Assembly (NCBI GenBank): GCA_006738865.1
Contig: AP019701.1
Span: forward strand, 5,275,097 to 5,339,096
Source: Allostella sp. ATCC 35155
GTDB lineage: Bacteria > Pseudomonadota > Alphaproteobacteria > ATCC43930 > Allostellaceae
Reading direction: 5' to 3'
DNA: 64,000 bases
This document shows positions 1 to 6,858 of this stretch, in pieces; the first letter of the stretch is position 1, and every line of letters starts with the position of its first letter. Under the pieces are notes generated by a model. The model saw nothing but the letters and a program-made list of their open reading frames with translations. It had not been told where the DNA came from and searched no databases. The position numbers and the translations under genes are program-made.

Positions 1-63
1 TGGTCACCTCGTTCTCCTCGTCTGGGCCGCGGTTGCGGCGCGAATGTACTGGTCTTGCGGGGA

Positions 64-894
64 TCAGGCCGGCCGGCGCACCAGGATCTCGACCGGGACG
101 GCTCGCCCCTCTTCCAGGCTGCGGATCGAATTGACCGTCAGATCCTGCATCCGGTCGCCCATCAGGACCCGCAGGCTGAGCGGCGGCATGCCCTCGGCCT
201 CGATCTTGCGGCGAATGGCGCTCTGCTTCGGCACCGTCTCGGCCGCGGTGTCGCGGAAGGAGAGGATCTCGAACCCGGCCGTCAGGATGTCCGCGCGGGT
301 CTCCTCCGCGGTCGATAGGAAGCTGGTGGCAGGGGTCTCGGCCCAGGGGACGGGGAAATGCGGCGGCCCGGCCGGGCCGGCCAGCAGGTTCGACAGGGCA
401 GCGACACCGCCCGGCTTCAGCACCCGGAACAGCTCGGCATAGAAGCCGCGCTTGTCGGCGATGTTCATCACCACGTTCTGGGAGTAGGCGCGGTCGAAGG
501 CGGCGTCGGGCAGCGGCAGGGCCAGCGCGTTGCCCTCCAGGATGCGGACCCGTTCCTCCATTCCGGTGGCCCGGTTCAGCTCGCGTGCCGCCTCGCAGAA
601 TGCCGGGGTCAGGTCGACGCCGGTGACGCGGCACCCGAACGTCCAGGCGATCCAGCGCGCCGGGCCGCCGATGCCGCAGCCGACATCGGCGATCTCCTCG
701 TCCGCCTGCGGTTGCAGAAGCGCCACCAGCTCCCGTGTGGCCTGGATGCCGCGACCATGGAACTGGTCGAGCGGCGCCAGCGCGTCGGGCGTCGCCGGCG
801 TGTCCGGCCCGCCGGCGGCGGCCAGCGCGTCCAGGATGCGCCGGGCAATGCCCGAACTCGAATAATGGTCCTCGACCCGCGGTCCTGTCGTCAT
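64..894 (-). CDS. SAM-dependent class I methyltransferase
   Basis: The 276-residue product has a Rossmann methyltransferase core. Glycine-rich motif I reads DVGCGIGGPARW (about residues 91-102), followed by the acidic end of strand 2 (GVDLTP) and a post-I motif with LPLPDAAFD and the aromatic AYSQNVVMNI. The layout resembles methyltransferase_11/25 enzymes such as sarcosine/dimethylglycine or sterol-type methyltransferases, but the substrate cannot be read from sequence. It is the last gene of a minus-strand operon behind an unknown basic protein and a glycosyltransferase-like gene, with a 31-bp gap to the former. That position suggests modification of a small molecule or glycan. The family is well supported; the substrate is unknown. 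Confidence 0.85.
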   Translation of the reverse strand: MTTGPRVEDHYSSSGIARRILDALAAAGGPDTPATPDALAPLDQFHGRGIQATRELVALLQPQADEEIADVGCGIGGPARWIAWTFGCRVTGVDLTPAFCEAARELNRATGMEERVRILEGNALALPLPDAAFDRAYSQNVVMNIADKRGFYAELFRVLKPGGVAALSNLLAGPAGPPHFPVPWAETPATSFLSTAEETRADILTAGFEILSFRDTAAETVPKQSAIRRKIEAEGMPPLSLRVLMGDRMQDLTVNSIRSLEEGRAVPVEILVRRPA

Positions 895-925
895 GCGCTT
901 CTCCGTCCCCGACCCGTTCCTGCGA

Positions 926-1636
926 TCACCGGCGGCCGGTGCGCCGGCCGCCCGGGCGACCGCGACCTGCAGCGGAATCCCGCGGCGTCATGCGCTCCGG
1001 CGCTCCGGCGGCTCTCGGGCCCTGGCCGGACGGCCGTCCCGGTCTCGCTGCCTGGGTTGGCCGTTCGCCGGGCGTTCGTTCGGGGGTCGGGCGTTCGGGG
1101 GCCGGGCGATCGGCAGCCGATCGGCTTCGCGCCGGTTTCCCGGGCGTGGCGGCGGTGCGGCCAGGGGCTGACCCGGCGCCGGGCCGCGCCTTGTCCCGGC
1201 GGGAGGTCCGCTCCGGCCGCTCGTCGGAACGCGTTGCGGCCTTGGCTTCGGCCCGCCGCTCGCGGTTCCGCCGCGCTTCGCGCTCCCGGACGGTCGCCGC
1301 ATGGACCTGCCACGGTGCCTCGCCGGCGGCCGCACAGGCCTCCTGCCAGATGCGCTCGAGGTCGGCCTTGCCGCGATGCTGCCGCACGGGCTCGTCGGGC
1401 GGCAGGCCGGAGGCGAGCGCCGCATAGAAATGCGCGCGGCAATGGGTGCGCCAGGCGGTCTCACAAGCCTCCGGCGGGACGGCGATGCCGGCCCGGGCGG
1501 CGCGGGCGATCGCGTCGGCATGCAGCTGTTCGATCGCGCGCTGATGCTCGCTGGTCGCGAGCAGCTCCTCGCGGGTGCATTCCGCGACCTTGCGCTTGAG
1601 GCCGGGCACGATGGAATCGAGGGTGATGCGGCGCAT
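926..1636 (-). CDS. Unknown protein with basic low-complexity C-terminal tail
   Basis: The ATG at 1636 is chosen because the sequence after it (MRRITLDSIVPGLKRKVAEC) looks like folded protein, whereas the longer upstream reading is low complexity and overlaps the previous gene. The product has 236 residues. Residues 1 to about 105 look globular and helical. The rest is almost entirely Arg, Pro, Ala, Glu and Gly, strongly basic and probably disordered; such tails often bind nucleic acid or anionic polymers. I recognise no family. It sits 26 bp after the glycosyltransferase-like gene and 31 bp before the methyltransferase, all minus strand, so co-transcription is likely. In GC-rich DNA a low-complexity tail could be spurious, but the single uninterrupted frame and spacing support a real gene. 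Confidence 0.6.
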   Translation of the reverse strand: MRRITLDSIVPGLKRKVAECTREELLATSEHQRAIEQLHADAIARAARAGIAVPPEACETAWRTHCRAHFYAALASGLPPDEPVRQHRGKADLERIWQEACAAAGEAPWQVHAATVREREARRNRERRAEAKAATRSDERPERTSRRDKARPGAGSAPGRTAATPGKPARSRSAADRPAPERPTPERTPGERPTQAARPGRPSGQGPRAAGAPERMTPRDSAAGRGRPGGRRTGRR

Positions 1637-1662
1637 CGGGCAGACCTTCGCTCGGGAGGTGT

Positions 1663-2580
1663 TCAGGCGAGCCAGGCGGCGACAGCGGCGAACTGCGCCT
1701 TCCGGCTGCCCTTGAGGTGCAGGATGAAGCGCCCATCCAGCATGTCCATGGAGAATCGGCCGCCGGACGGCGAATAGTTCCATGCCGCCGACGGCAGCAG
1801 GCGGACGCGGGCGCCGGCGACCTCGCAGTCCTCTCGCAGGGTTCCGAACAGGTTCGCCGACAGGAGCGAGGTCAAGGCGAACTGGCCGCCGCCCCAGGTC
1901 CGCACGTCGCCGATGCGGAACTGGGCGTCGCCGCCCGATGCCGCGGCGCGGAAGCTGTTGCGCCGGGTTCCGAGGAAGTCACCGCCCTCGGCCGCGATGG
2001 CGTCGAACCGCGCCAGCGCGGCGTCGAAGAATCCGACGGCGGCCGGCGTGAAGCGCGCCGCCATCACGCCGAAATTGATCGCGCTCAGCCGGCCGTCATC
2101 GGGCAGGCCCCAATGGTCGAGGCCGGCCGGCGGTGGCGTCAGTGCCTCTTCGAGATAGGTGAGGGCGACGTCGAACGACTGGTCGAACAGCGGCGCGAGC
2201 TCGCGCAGCGCCAGCGCGTCGGTGTCGAGGAAGATGACGCCGCGGCGGTCGCTCTGCCCGACGCGGGCGGCGATGTAGTCGCGGTAGCTGCGGGTGCGGT
2301 CGTATTGCAGCGCAGCCGGATCGGCGAGTTCGCGATGCTCGATCGTGATGTCGGAACGATGGGCGAAGCTGGCCCCGGCATTGGTGACGAGCACGATCCG
2401 ACCCGCCGGCGCGCGGCGCCCGGCGATGGCGGTGGCGAGGTCGATCATCATCCGCGGGTCCATCGCCGCCTCGGCCGCCGACTGCGACGGCCGCATCGGA
2501 TGGGCGTCCAGGAACTGGTGGTAGAAGACGATGTCGTAGCTTGCGTCAGGCGAAGGAGCGGGCATGGTCGGCGCCATCAT
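1663..2580 (-). CDS. GT-A-like glycosyltransferase (putative)
   Basis: The product has about 305 residues. A hydrophobic strand ends in FLDTDALAL (about residues 122-130), which resembles the DXD metal/nucleotide-sugar site of GT-A glycosyltransferases. It is preceded by a strand VIVLVTNAG-like segment (about 60-68) and followed by SAINFGVMAARF, a pattern common in GT8/GT77-like and putative nucleotide-diphospho-sugar transferases. The C-terminus contains HLKGSRKAQF, resembling the late HxxG element of GT8-type enzymes. There is no signal peptide or membrane segment, so it is probably cytoplasmic. The start is uncertain: ATG at 2580 has a GGCGG element just upstream, but 2604 and 2565 are possible. 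It is the first gene of a three-gene minus-strand operon. Function is inferred from fold features only. Confidence 0.6.
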   Translation of the reverse strand: MMAPTMPAPSPDASYDIVFYHQFLDAHPMRPSQSAAEAAMDPRMMIDLATAIAGRRAPAGRIVLVTNAGASFAHRSDITIEHRELADPAALQYDRTRSYRDYIAARVGQSDRRGVIFLDTDALALRELAPLFDQSFDVALTYLEEALTPPPAGLDHWGLPDDGRLSAINFGVMAARFTPAAVGFFDAALARFDAIAAEGGDFLGTRRNSFRAAASGGDAQFRIGDVRTWGGGQFALTSLLSANLFGTLREDCEVAGARVRLLPSAAWNYSPSGGRFSMDMLDGRFILHLKGSRKAQFAAVAAWLA

Positions 2581-2758
2581 AGTGACCGCCGGCCGGGATG
2601 CCATCCTCTGCCGCCGGCATCATCTCAGTCGCGAAGCCCGCGAGGATCGCCGCGATCGGGATGTTGACGGAGACCGGGCCAGGATAGCCCGCCGGGCGCC
2701 ATGCCGCGCAGGCCCTGGCCGCCTTCGCCGCCACGGCCAGCGTCAGGCGGGTCAGCAT
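2576..2758 (-). pseudogene. Possible EAL-domain (c-di-GMP phosphodiesterase) remnant
   Basis: The minus-strand frame overlapping the start of the glycosyltransferase-like gene encodes a segment with LTLAVAAKAARACAAWRPAG, then VSVNIPIAAIL, then an F...M...GIP pattern. This is the spacing of the central part of EAL domains (an A...AAWR.AG helix, a V.VN strand, then a helix leading to GIP). No EAL motif, metal ligands or full-length frame remain. I read it as a degraded fragment of an EAL response regulator, or less likely as chance in a GC-rich frame. No function is implied. Confidence 0.3.
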
Positions 2759-2856
2759 TTCTGGCAGGTGCAGTGGCGCCATCTTGCTAGAAATAGGGGA
2801 GCGGGATGGTCTAATGAAAATCCCAAATTGTTCCTTCATCGGTTGAGGCAGACTCC

Positions 2857-5367
2857 ATGTCGTTCCCCGCCGCGATCCAGCTCTCCGATCTCAACGGGAC
2901 CAACGGGTTCCGCATCGCCGGCGCCTCGGCCGGTGACCTGAGCGGCTTTTCGGTTTCGTCGGCCGGGGACGTCAACGACGACGGCATCGACGACATCGTC
3001 GTCGGCTCCTACAGAGCCGACCCGAACGGCGAGGCCTCGGGTGCCAGCTACGTGGTGTTCGGCGGCACGGGCGGCTTCCCCGCGACCCTGGAACTCTCGG
3101 ACCTCGACGGGACCAACGGCTTCCGCATCGACGGCATCACGAACAGCGACCGCAGCGGCAGGTCGGTGAGTGCCGCCGGGGACGTGAACGGCGACGACAT
3201 CGACGACCTCATCGTCGCGGCCGAAGGAGCCGACCCAAACGGCAACGGGTCCGGCGCGAGCTACGTGGTGTTCGGCGGCACGGGCGGTTTCGCCGCGACG
3301 CTGCAGCTTTCGGACCTCGACGGGACCAACGGGTTCCGCATCGCCGGCGTCACGAACTACGATGCAAGCGGAGAGTCGGTGAGTGCCGCCGGGGACGTGA
3401 ACGGCGACGGCATCGACGACGTCATCGTCGGGGCCCACCAAGCCGACCCGAACGGCTCATACTCCGGTGCCAGTTACGTGGTGTTCGGCGGCACGGGCGG
3501 CTTCCCCGCGACCCTGGAACTCTCGGACCTCGACGGGACCAACGGGTTCCGCATCGACGGCGTCTCGGCCAACGACTACAGCGGCCGGTCGGTGAGCGCC
3601 GCTGGGGACGTCAACGGCGACGACATCGACGACATCATCGTCGGGGCGAGGGACGCCGACCCAAACGGCAACGGGTCCGGCTCCAGCTACGTGGTGTTCG
3701 GCGGCACGGACGGTTTCGCCGCGACGCTGCAGCTCTCTGCGCTGAACGGGACCAACGGGTTCCGCATCGACGGCGTCACGACCGACGACGCTAGCGGCCA
3801 TTCGGTAAGTGCCGCCGGGGACGTGAACGGCGACGGCATCGACGACGTCATCGTCGGGGCCAAGTACGCTGACCCGAACGACGGGAATTCCGGCTCCAGC
3901 TACGTGGTGTTCGGCGGCACGGGCGGTTTCGGCGCGACGGTGCAGCTTTCGGACCTCGACGGGACCAACGGGTTCCGGATCGACGGCGTCGCGAGCTATG
4001 ACCAGAGCGGCATCTCGGTGAGTGCCGCCGGGGACGTGAACGGCGACGGCATCGACGACGTCATCGTCGGGGCCAGCACAGCCGACCCAAACGGCAACGG
4101 GTCCGGCTCCAGCTACGTGGTGTTCGGCGGCACTGGCGGTTTCGCCGCGACGCTGCAGCTTTCGGCGCTGGACGGGACCGACGGGTTCCGCATCGACGGC
4201 GTCACGTCTGACGACCGAAGCGGAATTTCGGTTTCGACCGCCGGGGACGTGAACGGCGACGGCATCGACGACGTCGTCGTCGGGGCCTATTACGCTGACC
4301 CGAACGGCTCAAACTCCGGTGCCAGCTACGTCCTGTTCGGCTTCCGTCCGACGCCCCAGCCGACCCCGCCGCCGGCAGGTGGAAACCGCGCGCCGGAGGC
4401 TGCGGACGACGCCTGGTCGGTCGTCTGGAACAATCCCCTGACGATCCCGGCGCCGGGGGTGCTGGGCAACGACACGGACGCGGACGGGGATCCCCTGTCG
4501 GTTGCGGGCGTGGTGACGGCGCCGGGCCATGGCGTGCTGTCCTGGAGTGCCGAGGGCGGCTTCACCTACATGCCGAACGCGGCCTATGTCGGGGATGATT
4601 CCTTCGTCTACCGGGTGACGGACGGCCAGGGCGGGGCGGACGAGGCGACGGTGGCGATCACGGTGCTGCCCGACCCGACGGAGGCGCCGCGCCTGCCGGT
4701 GTGGGGCGGGTTCGGGGACGAGCGCTTCTGGGGGACGTACCAGGCCGACACGGCCTATGGCGGCGACGGGGCGGACACGATCTGGGGCGGGTCGGGCCGC
4801 GACCAGCTGAACGGCAACACCGGCAACGACCGGGTGCTGGGGGAGGGGGACGAGGACGTGGTCTGGGGCGGCCAGGGCAACGACCTCGTCGATGGCGGGC
4901 ACGGCAACGACTGGGTGCTGGGCGACCGGGGCGACGACACGGTGCTGGGCGGGACCGGCAACGACCATGCCTGGGGCGGCCAGGGCGACGACTTGGTGCT
5001 GGGCGGGGCCGGCCACGACGTGCTGCATGGCGGGCTCGGAGCCGACACGCTGGACGGCGGGATGGGCCTGGACCTGCTGACGGGCGGTGCGGACGCCGAC
5101 GCCTTCGTCTTCGCGGAGGGCTGCGGGCTCGACCGGGTGACGGACTTCTCCCTCCCAGCCGGCGACCGGATCGTCATCGACACGGGCGGCGACGGGGTGC
5201 TGAACGGCATCGCCTTCGCCAGTTTCGTGGACATCCAGGAGCGCTTGGTGGACGGTCCGGACGGGGTGTTCCTGTGGCTGGGCGCGGGGCCGGAGCCGGT
5301 GCATGGGGTGACGATCCAGGGCGTGACGCGCGCGCAGCTGACGGCGGACGACTTCCTCATCCTCTAG
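2857..5367 (+). CDS. FG-GAP repeat / cadherin-like / RTX calcium-binding secreted protein
   Basis: The 836-residue product has three parts. Residues 3 to about 495 are seven near-identical 71-residue FG-GAP (integrin alpha-type) units, each with a calcium-loop core such as DVNGDGIDD and a YVVFGGTGG strand. Residues about 510-605 form a VCBS/cadherin-like Ig fold (NRAPEAADD, then GVLGNDTDADGD). Residues about 628-745 are RTX nonapeptides of the GGxGNDxVxG type, followed by a C-terminal RTX-type cap ending in DDFLIL. There is no N-terminal signal peptide. RTX repeats and a C-terminal hydrophobic end are typical of type I secretion, though no ABC/MFP genes lie nearby. It is probably an extracellular calcium-dependent adhesin or S-layer-like protein. 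The ATG at 2857 begins directly before repeat 1. Confidence 0.88.
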   Translation: MSFPAAIQLSDLNGTNGFRIAGASAGDLSGFSVSSAGDVNDDGIDDIVVGSYRADPNGEASGASYVVFGGTGGFPATLELSDLDGTNGFRIDGITNSDRSGRSVSAAGDVNGDDIDDLIVAAEGADPNGNGSGASYVVFGGTGGFAATLQLSDLDGTNGFRIAGVTNYDASGESVSAAGDVNGDGIDDVIVGAHQADPNGSYSGASYVVFGGTGGFPATLELSDLDGTNGFRIDGVSANDYSGRSVSAAGDVNGDDIDDIIVGARDADPNGNGSGSSYVVFGGTDGFAATLQLSALNGTNGFRIDGVTTDDASGHSVSAAGDVNGDGIDDVIVGAKYADPNDGNSGSSYVVFGGTGGFGATVQLSDLDGTNGFRIDGVASYDQSGISVSAAGDVNGDGIDDVIVGASTADPNGNGSGSSYVVFGGTGGFAATLQLSALDGTDGFRIDGVTSDDRSGISVSTAGDVNGDGIDDVVVGAYYADPNGSNSGASYVLFGFRPTPQPTPPPAGGNRAPEAADDAWSVVWNNPLTIPAPGVLGNDTDADGDPLSVAGVVTAPGHGVLSWSAEGGFTYMPNAAYVGDDSFVYRVTDGQGGADEATVAITVLPDPTEAPRLPVWGGFGDERFWGTYQADTAYGGDGADTIWGGSGRDQLNGNTGNDRVLGEGDEDVVWGGQGNDLVDGGHGNDWVLGDRGDDTVLGGTGNDHAWGGQGDDLVLGGAGHDVLHGGLGADTLDGGMGLDLLTGGADADAFVFAEGCGLDRVTDFSLPAGDRIVIDTGGDGVLNGIAFASFVDIQERLVDGPDGVFLWLGAGPEPVHGVTIQGVTRAQLTADDFLIL
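2863..4353 (+). repeat. Seven tandem 213-bp repeats (FG-GAP units)
   Basis: Units begin at 2863, 3076, 3289, 3502, 3715, 3928 and 4141, an exact 213-bp period that keeps the reading frame (71 codons). Long identical blocks, such as those encoding the YVVFGGTGG strand, recur between units. Variation is concentrated in the short solvent-loop segments. The last unit is cut short at its end. Such DNA identity indicates recent unit duplication and likely copy-number variation between strains. Confidence 0.93.
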
Positions 5368-5409
5368 AGCGGCGGACGGGGCAGCCGGCGGGCGCAAGCA
5401 TGCAAATGC

Positions 5410-5723
5410 ATGATGACCTGGCATGAGCGCCCCATCGGCTCGGCCGGCGACCATGAGGGCGCGCGGGCGCGCATCCTCGACCTCTTCCGTCACTGGGAGG
5501 CGCCGGCCGAACTGCGCATCGAAAGCTTCCTGGTGCGCCTCGGCGAGGCCGGTAGCCTCATGATCGTGGAGACCGAAGACCTGCTGGCACCGCACCGTAT
5601 GACCGCGACCGTCTCCGCCTTCCGCTTCGCGGTCGACCCGGTCTGGACATCGAGCCCGCCCTCGGCGCAGAACTGGAGGCGGTCGCCTGGCGGGCCATGC
5701 TGCCTGCGATGACCGGCCGCTGA
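5410..5723 (+). CDS. Short hypothetical protein, probably frameshifted near its end
   Basis: ATG at 5410 opens a frame that runs to a stop at 5712 (100 residues). Residues 1 to about 73 look like normal protein (RIESFLVRLGEAGSLMIVET). From about 5630 the frame turns into Ser/Pro/Arg-rich sequence, while the neighbouring frame reads GLDIEPALGAELEAVAWRAM and stops at 5723. A one-base indel near 5625-5645 therefore probably separates the two halves, giving an intact protein of about 104 residues. I do not recognise a family. It lies between the RTX protein and the TIGR03032 gene on the same strand, without membrane segments. Whether the frameshift is real or a sequencing error cannot be decided here. 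Confidence 0.45.
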
Positions 5724-5779
5724 ACGGCCGTGCCGGCCCCGGCCCGACGCTTCCCCGACAGCCCGAGAGCCCAGGGACC

Positions 5780-6841
5780 ATGACCGATACCTCCACATCC
5801 GCGCCGCGCCTGGAACTGGCGGGCACGCGGCTGTTCCTGCCATGGCTGGCCCAGGCGCGCGCCAGCCTCGCCTTCACCACCTACCAGGCCGGCAAGGTCT
5901 TCCTGATCGGCATGCGGCCCGACGGGTCGCTGTCGGTCTTCGAGCGCACCTTCCCGCGCTCGATGGGCCTGGGCGTCGCCGGGCGCTCGCTGTGGCTCGC
6001 CTCGCTCTACCAGCTCTGGCGGTTCGAGGATTTCCTCGATCCCGGCACCGTCACCCCGGACGGGCACGATGCGCTCTACGTGCCGGTCAACGGACACACG
6101 ACCGGCGACATCGACATCCACGACATCCATGCCGGCCCCGGCGGCCGGCCGATCTTCGCCGTCACGCTGTTCAACTGCATCGCCACCATCGACGACCGCA
6201 ACAGCTTCGTGCCGCTGTGGCGGCCGCCCTTCATCGACCGCCTCGCGGCCGAGGATCGCTGCCACCTGAACGGGCTGGCGGTGGACGGCGAGCGGCCGGC
6301 CTACGTCACCTGCGTCGGCACCGGCAACGTCGCCGAGAGCTGGCGGCAGCGCCGCCGCGATGGCGGCGTCGTGATCGACGTCGCCTCCGGGGAGGTCGCG
6401 GCGGCCGGTCTGTCGATGCCGCACTCGCCGCGTCTCCATGACGGCGTGCTGTGGCTGATCCAGACGGGGACGGGAGAGTTCGGGCGCGTCGATCTCGCGA
6501 CCGGCCGCTTCGAGCCGGTCTGCTTCCTGCCGGGATTCGCGCGGGGCCTCGCTTTCGTCGGCCATCATGCGGTCATCGGCGTCTCGCGCCCGCGCGAGAA
6601 CCGCACCTTCGAGGGGCTGGCGTTGAACGAGCGGCTGGCGGCGGCCGGCGCCGACCCGCGCTGCTGCATCGCCGTCGTCGACCTGCGTACGGGCGACCTC
6701 GTGCACCAGCTGATGATCGAGGGCATCGTGCAGGAGCTCTACGACGTCGCGGTGCTGCCGGGCGTGCTCCGCCCCAAGATGCTGGGCTTTCGCACCGACG
6801 AGATCCGCTTCGCGATCCGTCCGGGCGAGCTTTCCGGCTGA
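5780..6841 (+). CDS. TIGR03032 family protein (DUF4915-like)
   Basis: The 353-residue product matches my memory of the TIGR03032/DUF4915 family. Recognisable features are the N-terminal SLAFTTYQAGKVFLIG, the central segment DIDIHDIH, the CHLNGLAVDG block, SMPHSPRLHDG, LWLIQTGTGEFGRVD and the late SRPREN with EELYDVAVLPG-like ends. These look like blades of a beta-propeller. There is no signal peptide. The biochemical role of the family is not established to my knowledge. The gene ends 17 bp before a TPR-GT41 glycosyltransferase on the same strand, so they are probably co-transcribed. That linkage is the best hint that it works with glycosylation or with surface proteins such as the FG-GAP/RTX protein upstream. 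Confidence 0.85.
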   Translation: MTDTSTSAPRLELAGTRLFLPWLAQARASLAFTTYQAGKVFLIGMRPDGSLSVFERTFPRSMGLGVAGRSLWLASLYQLWRFEDFLDPGTVTPDGHDALYVPVNGHTTGDIDIHDIHAGPGGRPIFAVTLFNCIATIDDRNSFVPLWRPPFIDRLAAEDRCHLNGLAVDGERPAYVTCVGTGNVAESWRQRRRDGGVVIDVASGEVAAAGLSMPHSPRLHDGVLWLIQTGTGEFGRVDLATGRFEPVCFLPGFARGLAFVGHHAVIGVSRPRENRTFEGLALNERLAAAGADPRCCIAVVDLRTGDLVHQLMIEGIVQELYDVAVLPGVLRPKMLGFRTDEIRFAIRPGELSG

Positions 6842-6858
6842 GCGGACCGGAGCAGGGG

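Noticed and set aside
2863..4353. 213-bp repeats considered as CRISPR or other non-coding array
   Set aside because: The repeats are contiguous, in frame and encode FG-GAP units; there are no spacers or cas genes. No CRISPR array is seen in the window.
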